40,088 nt of DNA from a virus, in the IMG/VR virus record IMGVR_UViG_3300031565_000124, positions 1 through 40,088 of that record; one strand, written 5' to 3'. The notes under the pieces are model-generated. The model ran no database searches. It was not told the origin of the DNA and worked only from the letters and a program-made list of their open reading frames with translations. Shown in pieces: positions 1 to 5,722 of this stretch (positions are counted from its first letter, which is position 1; each line of letters begins with the position of its first letter). Both the position numbers and the translations under genes were made by a program.

Positions 1-31
1 CTTTACCACCGATTAACACATAAATTGACAG
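1..31. other. left genome terminus, putative cos half-site
   Basis: The decamer AACACATAAA at 15-24 is followed by TTGACA at 25-30. Its exact reverse complement lies at 40065-40074, and both copies are 14 bases from their window end. Joining the ends would place them in dyad symmetry about the junction, as at a cos cleavage site. The joined ends also bring together cttcaccac and ctttaccac, a 9-base direct repeat with one mismatch. Seen: the symmetry. Inferred: that these are physical phage ends; an arbitrary contig break is the alternative. Confidence 0.55.
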
Positions 32-463
32 AAGAACCTACAGCGCTTATTTATATTATAATATACATTTAATTATTTTTTTCCCTGTAGAGGGTTATTA
101 TTTATTTACACTAACTATATAATTATTTATTTATGTATGTGGGTGTAGGGGTAGTGCTTAATGGGTGGGCTTGTGTATATCATTATGGTTCATATAGTAT
201 AGTATAGTGTATGTAGTATGGGTATGTAGAGTAAGGGCCATAGGAAATAAAAATATATTTAATCCCTATGGCCCCAGGAGCGTAATACAATGTAAAAGAG
301 TGAGATCTTACAAAGTGAAATATGAGAAGCTCCCCTTTGTAAAACCTATATAAAGAATTAAAAGATTAAGAGATTAAGAGATTAAGAGACTATATAGTGG
401 CCTTGTATATGTATATGTATATGCCAAGCATTATAAACATACTGTCCCCCGCTATTTCATTCA
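32..463. other. left-end noncoding region with hairpin and repeats
   Basis: No convincing gene is present. The region holds a 10-bp perfect inverted repeat (GGGCCATAGG at 235-244, CCTATGGCCC at 265-274) around an AT-rich 20-base loop with no U-tract on either side. It also holds three copies of an 8-mer (GATTAAGA, 364-387) and TATATG repeats near 405-423. It lies between the putative cos end and the 3' end of the leftmost minus-strand gene, so the hairpin may end or stabilise that transcript or belong to the packaging region. Confidence 0.5.
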
Positions 464-1387
464 TCACTCTCCAAACTCTACATCAAATTTATCTGCCACA
501 TGCCGCAATTTATTGCGCCCCTCATCCTGTTTATCCAGCACCTCATCATATAAATCCATATCCAAATATTTAAGTATATTGTTTTGTATAAGTTCTACCA
601 AATTTTGAGGTCTCAGTGCGTCCAACTCCCAACAATCAGTACCATATAAATCTATGTATCCTTTACTTCGAGAGTCCTTTAATTTAACCGGACTGGAGGG
701 CACATTCAATTTTTTAATCTGCGGCATTGTTAATGCCAACCATTTCACCTCTGTGAATTTTAAACCAAAAGTTTTTAACCTGTCTCGTATGTCCCGAGCA
801 ATATCTATGCCAGTAGGGTCATGATCTCCCAGGTACAAAATAATAGGGGTAACCCCATCATTCTCGTATTTACTTAGTCTCTGAGAAGATTGCCATAAAG
901 CCGACTGAGACACATTCCCTCTACACGCAAAATATGCACAATTATAGAGATTTGCAGCTTTTCCGATAACCTCCACAAGAGCCTGTTTCTCTACCCAAAC
1001 CTCCACACGATACCGCTGACCTGCCCATTTGTCCAAGCTATAACTGCTCACAACACTGTTTATGATTTGAGGCATAGATTCCCAAATGAAGGGGGTATCC
1101 ACGGACCGTGTACGATCTTCTATACTATACCAATCAATAAGCCCGGCTAATCGGGCCTTGCTTATTATTGCCCCCAGATTCTTGTAATTTTTTTCCATAT
1201 TTTTACTGCCCGTTACCGGATCTATCCAGCTATCAGGAAAGCTGTCTTTAGAAATAAATAGATAATATAATTGTCTCAAAGTCAAATCAAACCCTTCAGC
1301 CCTCATTCCATCAATATATTTCTCCGCATTATTAACAATATTTTTTGTCTCTTCTCTAAACCTGTATTCAATATATTTTATTTTCAT
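464..1387 (-). CDS. Topoisomerase VI subunit A/Spo11-like TOPRIM protein
   Basis: 307 aa. An N-terminal segment contains TLRQLYY (residues 36-42), which resembles the winged-helix region carrying the catalytic tyrosine in Topo VI A/Spo11. The TOPRIM domain follows, with a likely metal-binding Glu near 133 (VEVWVEKQAL) and GDHDPTG with Asp188 and Asp190, matching the DxDPxG signature of this branch. Known: Topo VI A cleaves DNA through the tyrosine and uses TOPRIM-bound Mg2+. Proteins of this length with an AIISKARLAGLIDW-type motif are widespread in phages and bacteria and are uncharacterised. No GHKL ATPase (B subunit) is visible in the window. It is the last gene of the leftmost minus operon. 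Family assignment is firm; activity is unknown. Confidence 0.8.
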   Translation of the reverse strand: MKIKYIEYRFREETKNIVNNAEKYIDGMRAEGFDLTLRQLYYLFISKDSFPDSWIDPVTGSKNMEKNYKNLGAIISKARLAGLIDWYSIEDRTRSVDTPFIWESMPQIINSVVSSYSLDKWAGQRYRVEVWVEKQALVEVIGKAANLYNCAYFACRGNVSQSALWQSSQRLSKYENDGVTPIILYLGDHDPTGIDIARDIRDRLKTFGLKFTEVKWLALTMPQIKKLNVPSSPVKLKDSRSKGYIDLYGTDCWELDALRPQNLVELIQNNILKYLDMDLYDEVLDKQDEGRNKLRHVADKFDVEFGE

Positions 1388-1493
1388 GTCCTTATCCTCT
1401 TGTGTTTTTCCCTCTTATTTTTTTTTTTTTTGGGGTAACTTTCGTCAACCTGCTTCTTTACACTCCCCATTTAATTACTTTTTTTTAATTATA

Positions 1494-1514
1494 TTATCCC
1501 CACTGCTCGGCCAT
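1494..1514 (-). pseudogene. C-terminal remnant of a methyltransferase-like gene (MAEQWG)
   Basis: A six-codon open frame (MAEQWG, stop) follows the gene at 1519-1824. Its DNA at 1500-1517 is identical over 18 bases, in reverse complement, to 13126-13143, which encodes the C-terminal AMAEQW of the plus-strand methyltransferase. This suggests the tail of a second copy of that gene was left here after a deletion. Chance identity is possible but unlikely at this length. Confidence 0.4.
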
Positions 1515-1518
1515 TGCA

Positions 1519-1824
1519 TCACTCCTTATCCTTAAAAATAATATCATTCTTATTGACAAATACTATGTTGTTGTAACTAATAAGTACTTTATAAAAGTTT
1601 ACCCTTTTCCTGTTTTTAAGTTCCGCTGGCTCAAAATCATCATAAAAGGGCGCTGTTCCGGGATTTCCTTTAACATAATCCCCGCTATATTTATAAAATT
1701 CTCCTATGATATACCCTTCACTTTTTTGAGAATACCTATTTTTATATGATGGAACTCTTTTATTGCCTCTGTATTTCATTTTTTTTAATATTCGTGTAAA
1801 GCTCACTTTTTTGTACTCCTCCAT
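1519..1824 (-). CDS. hypothetical basic protein
   Basis: 101 aa, rich in Lys, Arg and Tyr, with a strongly basic N-terminal half and alternating hydrophobic/charged residues near the C-terminus that suggest a small beta-rich domain. The start has a GGAGTGATGTAAT leader with an adequate Shine-Dalgarno. It lies between the methyltransferase and the TOPRIM gene in one minus operon. No family recognised. Basic charge is compatible with nucleic acid binding, but no motif supports it. Confidence 0.6.
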   Translation of the reverse strand: MEEYKKVSFTRILKKMKYRGNKRVPSYKNRYSQKSEGYIIGEFYKYSGDYVKGNPGTAPFYDDFEPAELKNRKRVNFYKVLISYNNIVFVNKNDIIFKDKE

Positions 1825-1855
1825 ATTACATCACTCCTTTAATTATACTATTATT

Positions 1856-2467
1856 TTACGGGTTGGCCTCAAAAAAGGCCCGAGCAAATCCTTGACTGCA
1901 TAAAGATCTCAAATCCGCATCCGTTTTAACACTATCAATAAATGGCTCAAATTCAGGAATACGAAAAACATCATTTTTGTGTAAATATGCCAAAGACGGT
2001 TTGAGTCGATTAGGTCGTATATAGAGTTTATCATTCGTTCGCACATCGGACCAGCCAAAAAACAGTTTTTTTGGTATATTGAATTGGCCCCACAAAGCGG
2101 TTTTCTTTGTCCAGGGGGAACCATATTCCCAGGGCTGATAAAAAAAAACAGGCTTTCCCAGATAACTTTTAAGCGTCCCGTTGGCTGGGTTTTCCAGTAC
2201 CCACCAGACCGGACTGCACTCCTGTATTATCCTTTGACAGTGTTTCACCATGGTCAAATCCGCGTCTGCGTTATGGAGTTGAAAACCCTTAAGGGTTGAA
2301 AATTCCGTACATACCGGATTAGCAATTATGCCGTGTATTTCCAAATCTGCACTATAATTTTCAACACCTATCTCCTGCCCTATCTGTATAACATTATACG
2401 CTTCAGACTTCCGGTAATAAAAAGAATCGCTGCCTATATCCGCACACAAATGCAGTATATTTCTCAT
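1856..2467 (-). CDS. minimal cytosine-C5 DNA methyltransferase-like protein
   Basis: 203 aa, Dcm-like core without a target-recognition domain. The N-terminal LHLCADIGSDSF resembles SAM-binding motif I. ANPVCTEFS (Cys53) stands where motif IV normally reads PPC, and LENPANG (Glu92-Asn93-Pro94) matches the catalytic ENP/ENV motif VI. GSPWTKKTALWG is also typical of these short phage enzymes. Known: the motif IV Cys attacks C6 of cytosine. The Pro-to-Val change before Cys is unusual, so activity needs testing. Its start overlaps the stop of a possible tiny upstream frame (ATGA). A second methyltransferase of equal length lies at 12544-13155. No partner endonuclease is visible. Confidence 0.7.
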   Translation of the reverse strand: MRNILHLCADIGSDSFYYRKSEAYNVIQIGQEIGVENYSADLEIHGIIANPVCTEFSTLKGFQLHNADADLTMVKHCQRIIQECSPVWWVLENPANGTLKSYLGKPVFFYQPWEYGSPWTKKTALWGQFNIPKKLFFGWSDVRTNDKLYIRPNRLKPSLAYLHKNDVFRIPEFEPFIDSVKTDADLRSLCSQGFARAFFEANP

Positions 2468-2529
2468 TCTATCAACTCCAAAACCCCTGTTAATTTTTCC
2501 CTCACCACTTCCAGTCGCTCAGCAGCTAT
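2464..2529 (-). CDS. possible very small gene, non-ATG start
   Basis: An open frame reading roughly IAAERLEVVREKLTGVLELIE ends with TGA overlapping the ATG of the methyltransferase. An AAGGGG element lies about 8 bases before the ATA codon at 2529. The sequence is an amphipathic helix and the ATGA overlap suggests coupling, but there is no standard start (GTG codons at 2508 and 2505 are the nearest alternatives). It may be a remnant. Confidence 0.22.
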   Translation of the reverse strand: MAAERLEVVREKLTGVLELIE

Positions 2530-2542
2530 TTTTAATCCCCTT

Positions 2543-2854
2543 TTATATATAATTTTCTATTTCCCGTTTTATGTATTTTATGGCACTAACCCGCTTACAT
2601 TCTTTATCAAACAGGCGCGCCTGTTCCTCCATATATATTTCAAATGTGATATCTATATCATCGGAGGCACTTTTCAATTTTCTTTGGAAATATGTACATG
2701 CCATAGTGTTGTATTCTTTTACTGTGCCATCCGGATAAGCAATACAGCTTTGCCCGTACGTTGTCTGGTCTCCGGCTGTATGGAAAGAAAAAGGCTTTTT
2801 CAGCCTTTGTGCAAGATCTGTAACAATTTCTCTTTTAGTCCTTCGATTGGTCAT
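2543..2854 (-). CDS. hypothetical protein
   Basis: 103 aa starting MTNRRTKREIV. This ATG is chosen because AGAGGAG lies 9-10 bases upstream; a longer version from 2887 would place that Shine-Dalgarno inside the gene. The N-terminus is very basic, the middle carries GQSCIAYPDGTVKEYNT, and the C-terminal part is helical and charged. No family recognised. It follows the 83-aa gene closely in the same operon. Confidence 0.6.
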   Translation of the reverse strand: MTNRRTKREIVTDLAQRLKKPFSFHTAGDQTTYGQSCIAYPDGTVKEYNTMACTYFQRKLKSASDDIDITFEIYMEEQARLFDKECKRVSAIKYIKREIENYI

Positions 2855-2886
2855 TTTTTTTTTAATCTCCTCTCTTTTTATTACCA

Positions 2887-3138
2887 TTATAGCAGACTCT
2901 TCAAAAAATCAGCCATTTTCTCACCACCGGTTTTTTTGATGAAATCCTCAAGACTGCCGTGAACATCTACGTAATAGCCTAAATGCTCTTCCGCATAATC
3001 AGTAAATTTTATTATGTCTAAATGGAAACAATTCGTTGCCACTGATATTAAATTATCACAGAAATAAATTATTTTTACTCCGTATAAGTTGTTAAACTCT
3101 TTCACTTTCTGTTGGTCCAAATTTTTCATGAATGTCAT
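2887..3138 (-). CDS. hypothetical protein
   Basis: 83 aa, mixed alpha/beta with no recognised motif. GGAGGA stands about 10 bases before the ATG. Its 5' end overlaps the 3' end of the upstream 172-aa gene by 47 bases in another frame, typical of phage accessory genes. Function unknown. Confidence 0.55.
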   Translation of the reverse strand: MTFMKNLDQQKVKEFNNLYGVKIIYFCDNLISVATNCFHLDIIKFTDYAEEHLGYYVDVHGSLEDFIKKTGGEKMADFLKSLL

Positions 3139-3610
3139 TGGGTGTATTCTCCTCCGCAGATTTTTTCAACTCCTCAATTTTGTTGTTTATTCTACTCAGC
3201 TCCTTTTCAAGCCGCTCTTTTTCTTCCAAAAGAGTTTTTAAAATACCCTCTTTGGATTCTTTGGCCTTGTTCGCCGCATCGATTGCCTGTATTGCGGTAT
3301 CATATTCTACAATGCTGATCTCTTTTTCTGTTATTGTTTTTATGACTCCATACCATCGTGTACGCTTTGGATTCCCTCCACAGGAATAGTAATCCGCTCC
3401 GAATTCTACCGGGTCATTGATTTCCAGCCCTTCCACGTCGTAATAATACACGCCGTTGGATTTGTCCTGAAAGTTCCTATGCAGACCGCCTGGCTTGTGT
3501 GGATCCTTCCTTATTACTGCCATCCAATTTTTGCCTCTGCTGTGCCTCTCAAAACAGGGAACCTCCAGGAGGCTTCCAAGTTCTATTTTAAATTTTTCCT
3601 GTTTGCTCAT
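3092..3610 (-). CDS. hypothetical protein with C-terminal coiled coil
   Basis: 172 aa. Residues 1-110 look like a compact beta-rich domain (NGVYYYDVEGLEINDPVEFG, then RTRWYGVIKTI). Residues 111-155 form a Lys/Glu-rich coiled coil (LLEEKERLEKELSRINNKIEELK), suggesting oligomerisation. Its ATG overlaps the stop of the upstream gene (ATGA). The DNA around its start, GAGGTTAAACAAATGAGC, is repeated at the starts at 3879 and 4177, and the N-terminal residues MSKQEKF match MSRQEKF and MSQQEEY there. Function unknown. Confidence 0.65.
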   Translation of the reverse strand: MSKQEKFKIELGSLLEVPCFERHSRGKNWMAVIRKDPHKPGGLHRNFQDKSNGVYYYDVEGLEINDPVEFGADYYSCGGNPKRTRWYGVIKTITEKEISIVEYDTAIQAIDAANKAKESKEGILKTLLEEKERLEKELSRINNKIEELKKSAEENTPNDIHEKFGPTESERV

Positions 3611-3879
3611 TTGTTTAACCTCTTCCCTCCCTTAAGATCCCGGCCTATTAGGCCGAGTGTAAATGCGAGTCTTTCTTTTATGTCCGGAAACAGCTTTTCC
3701 GGCGTATCCAGATCAAACCGTTCAATCATATGCGCCTTAAATCTCAGTACATCTTTTCCATCCTCTAATCCTTCCACAAAAAAACAGTCAAACACATTGT
3801 AAGGGCAAAGGTTGAATAGCTCTGCACTCTCTCTTACTTTACGGCCGAGTTCATTATAGAATTTTTCCTGTCTGCTCAT
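3607..3879 (-). CDS. hypothetical protein, first gene of the left minus operon
   Basis: 90 aa starting MSRQEKFYNELGRKV. It is mostly helical and ends GGKRLNK; the codons of that tail double as the initiation region of the next gene. It is the promoter-proximal gene of the left minus operon, behind a (TTTAATC)n repeat and one arm of the divergent inverted-repeat promoter. AGAGG lies 8-9 bases before the ATG. No family recognised. Confidence 0.6.
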   Translation of the reverse strand: MSRQEKFYNELGRKVRESAELFNLCPYNVFDCFFVEGLEDGKDVLRFKAHMIERFDLDTPEKLFPDIKERLAFTLGLIGRDLKGGKRLNK

Positions 3880-3892
3880 TTGTTTAACCTCT

Positions 3893-3934
3893 TTTAATCT
3901 TTAATCTTTAATCTTTAATCTTTAATCCTTAATC
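3893..3934 (-). repeat. heptanucleotide leader repeat (GATTAAA in sense)
   Basis: Five perfect copies and one variant copy of TTTAATC (GATTAAA in the minus-strand mRNA) lie between the promoter and the Shine-Dalgarno of the 90-aa gene. The mirror-image array upstream of the plus operon has ten copies. The sense strand contains no C and should be unstructured. Confidence 0.85.
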
Positions 3935-3936
3935 CT

Positions 3937-3974
3937 TATATTTATAATATACAAAACCATACAGAAAAGTCAAG
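3937..3974 (-). promoter_or_regulatory. divergent promoter, minus arm
   Basis: This is the exact reverse complement of 4044-4081 over 38 bases. Read on the minus strand it gives TTGACT, 16 bases, then TATATT, a plausible sigma-70-type promoter driving 3879 to 464. The 69 bases between the two arms are almost pure A/G on the plus strand, like an UP element or a regulator site. Confidence 0.65.
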
Positions 3975-4043
3975 GAAAAAAGATAAAAAAAAGGGAAAAA
4001 TGATAAAAAAAATAACATGAAAAAGAAAAAATAAAGAAAAAAG

Positions 4044-4081
4044 CTTGACTTTTCTGTATGGTTTTGTATATTATAAATATA
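4044..4081 (+). promoter_or_regulatory. divergent promoter, plus arm
   Basis: TTGACT at 4045-4050 and TATATT at 4067-4072 with a 16-base spacer; the segment matches the minus arm perfectly. It drives the four-gene plus operon 4177-5046. The TTTTGTAT stretch before the -10 also occurs in the promoter upstream of 12227, suggesting a shared promoter class. Confidence 0.65.
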
Positions 4082-4083
4082 TG

Positions 4084-4153
4084 GATTAAAGATTAAAGAT
4101 TAAAGATTAAAGATTAAAGATTAAAGATTAAAGATTAAAGATTAAAGATTAAA
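4084..4153 (+). repeat. heptanucleotide leader repeat, 10 x GATTAAA
   Basis: Ten perfect copies of GATTAAA fill most of the 5' leader between the plus-arm promoter and the first start codon at 4177. After the array the sequence GGTTAAACAA is itself duplicated (GGTTAAACAAGGTTAAACAA). Confidence 0.9.
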
Positions 4154-4176
4154 AAAGGTTAAACAAGGTTAAACAA

Positions 4177-4245
4177 ATGAGCCAGCAGGAAGAATACAAA
4201 AAACAAATAGACAAAATGAATGTTATAACGGAGTACATTTCATGA
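4177..4245 (+). CDS. 22-aa leader peptide MSQQEEYKKQIDKMNVITEY...
   Basis: A short frame starting in the same GGTTAAACAAATGAGC context as the genes at 3610 and 3879, with a matching N-terminus (MSQQEEY versus MSRQEKF). It ends TGA, overlapping the ATG of the next gene by ATGA. It may be a truncated relative of the two minus genes or a leader whose translation controls the downstream gene. Confidence 0.5.
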   Translation: MSQQEEYKKQIDKMNVITEYIS

Positions 4246-4466
4246 AACTACGAAAAACTGACAATGGTTTTGAGATACTTGATAGTGTTGGAGATTCCTT
4301 GATACTTATAACATCAAAAGGAGAAATGTATTCGGCGATGTGGAAAAGATTAACAATAGGGCAAGAAAATTATATATGGAATTGGGTAAGTAAACAGGTG
4401 TCTATACCCTTTGAGCTTGAGGTATTGATCCCGTTTGACACTAAAAATCCTTTTGGTATAGGATAG
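4242..4466 (+). CDS. hypothetical protein
   Basis: 74 aa with no recognised domain; it reads as a small beta-rich fold (NGFEILDSVGDSLILITSKG). Its ATG overlaps the stop of the 22-aa leader, so translation is probably coupled. A TAACGGAG element lies upstream. Confidence 0.6.
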   Translation: MKLRKTDNGFEILDSVGDSLILITSKGEMYSAMWKRLTIGQENYIWNWVSKQVSIPFELEVLIPFDTKNPFGIG

Positions 4467-4477
4467 GAGGCAGGATA

Positions 4478-4726
4478 ATGAGTATAAATAGAATGAAACA
4501 AGATATTATTAGGGATAAAAAAAAGAGGAAACTTATTTGTGAATTAGCAACTAGGTACTGTAACAAAATAAAAGAACAGGGATCAAAAATATATTATTGG
4601 CCGGTAGACTTCTACTGTCAATTTGAAAATAAAAATTTTCGTGAATTATATGCAATAAGAAAAAAGTGGGATACTCTTGAAAAGATACATAAAAAATATA
4701 GTTGTACAAGTACAAAAGAAGAATAA
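4478..4726 (+). CDS. hypothetical basic protein
   Basis: 82 aa, strongly Lys-rich and helical. GGAGG stands 7 bases before the ATG, one of the best Shine-Dalgarno elements here. No family recognised. It lies between the 74-aa protein and the Cys-rich protein in the same operon. Confidence 0.65.
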   Translation: MSINRMKQDIIRDKKKRKLICELATRYCNKIKEQGSKIYYWPVDFYCQFENKNFRELYAIRKKWDTLEKIHKKYSCTSTKEE

Positions 4727-4728
4727 CA

Positions 4729-5046
4729 ATGGCGCTTGAAAAAGATCTATTAAGAAGCATAAAGGATAACTGCCCGAAACACTGCCGACGATGCAATTTT
4801 ACTTTTATTTCCTGCAAAAGTAAAACATTCGGGTGTCAAAAAACGCAGGAGAAATGTCCGTCTGATCCCCTGGACTGCCCTGTTATGATGGACCTTCCGG
4901 AATTGTGCAGACACTGTGAAACCCTCCTGGCGTGCTGTTTTGACGGCGATGCGGAACTGCCTCCTGATAACGTGTTAAGCAATATATGTCAGGAAGAATT
5001 GAAAAAGTATCGGCGAAAATTGGAAATAGAACAGGGAGACGTATAA
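4729..5046 (+). CDS. Cys-rich, probably zinc-binding protein
   Basis: 105 aa starting MALEKDLLRSIKD. This ATG, two bases after the upstream stop, is preferred over an overlapping start at 4702. About a dozen cysteines are clustered (CPKHCRRC near 15-22, then CQ, CP, CP, CRHC, CC), consistent with one or two zinc-ribbon-like knuckles. The C-terminal third is helical and charged. No named family recognised. It is the last gene of the short plus operon. Confidence 0.65.
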   Translation: MALEKDLLRSIKDNCPKHCRRCNFTFISCKSKTFGCQKTQEKCPSDPLDCPVMMDLPELCRHCETLLACCFDGDAELPPDNVLSNICQEELKKYRRKLEIEQGDV

Positions 5047-5243
5047 ATGGAATATCCTAAACAATGAGAATTGGCTCGTAACTCCCGTTGCGTGAGTCTC
5101 ACCTCATGGGCTTCCATATTCTCTTTCTCCGCCCGCTTTTGAGCTGGCTCCCGAAAGTGTTCATACAGGTCAATTGCTCCCCTGGGTATATCAAGAAGGC
5201 TTAAAAAGAGTACGCCCCTAATATTGCCCAGAAGTACCCGGTT
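4989..5243 (-). pseudogene. possible gene remnant antisense to the operon end
   Basis: An 84-codon open stretch, with no good start at its 5' end, contains a coding-like segment (GAIDLYEHFREPAQKRAEKE). Its 3' part runs antisense into the Cys-rich gene. An internal ATG at 5117 with GGAG about 10 bases upstream could start a 42-aa product. It may be a decayed gene end; support is weak. Confidence 0.25.
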
Positions 5244-5308
5244 TCAAGGAATCTTTTAAAAAAGAGCTAAAAAAAATCAATTTTTATCCGAAGGCCGGAA
5301 AATTGCGA

Positions 5309-5336
5309 ACTCCCCCTATTTCAAAATAGGGGGAGT
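5309..5336. terminator. strong perfect hairpin, probable terminator/RNA end
   Basis: A stem of 12-13 bp (ACTCCCCCTATTT pairing with AAATAGGGGGAGT) with a tiny loop. There is no U-tract on either side, so it is not a canonical intrinsic terminator, but it sits between converging operons. Confidence 0.45.
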
Positions 5337-5511
5337 GCCCACAAAAAAAAGTACCCATGCTCCACACAAACACTTTTCTCCTTACATTATCAAACAATCC
5401 AATACTCGTCAAACCCCTTTTAAGTTATTGAGGCATCCTCCAGTTTATTTATATAGCTTTTGGACTCTTCCCCCGGCAATATATACAAAATCCACAAAAT
5501 AGTATAATTAT

Positions 5512-5543
5512 TTTAGTGTCTTTTTAATATTAAAAACACTAAA
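5512..5543. terminator. AT-rich bidirectional hairpin
   Basis: TTTAGTG (5512-5518) pairs with CACTAAA (5537-5543), enclosing the perfect palindrome TTTTTAATATTAAAAA. A-runs and T-runs flank it, allowing termination in either direction. It lies about 180 bases past the primase-helicase stop. Confidence 0.4.
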
Positions 5544-5722
5544 AAACCTTAATTTGTAATTGTAATTGAAAGACCCCCCTTTTTGAAAGTTTACTAAATT
5601 AAAAAGAAAGAATAGGTAGTGAGAAATAGAAATATAATTCAGAAGGAGTAGAAACGACCCCCATTTTAATTATAATTACAAATTATGCAAAAATAGAGTC
5701 AAATTTTGGGGATATATTGCCT

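Larger units (their letters stand above)
5047..5722. other. convergent intergenic region with hairpins
   Basis: About 675 bases between converging operons. Besides the possible remnant at 4989-5243, it holds a strong perfect hairpin (5309-5336), an AT-rich hairpin (5512-5543), and an 18-base inverted repeat with one mismatch (5550-5567 and 5668-5685) enclosing a C-tract-bearing segment. No intact gene seen. Bidirectional termination is the simplest role; a replication origin is possible given the AT-rich inverted repeats beside the primase-helicase gene. Confidence 0.5.

Noticed and set aside
25-30. TTGACA at the left end as a rightward promoter
   Set aside because: No -10 hexamer at 16-18 bases and no plus gene until 4177; more likely part of the terminal symmetry.
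2333-2962. 209-codon plus-strand frame
   Set aside because: It runs antisense across two minus genes with better starts and shows no family features.
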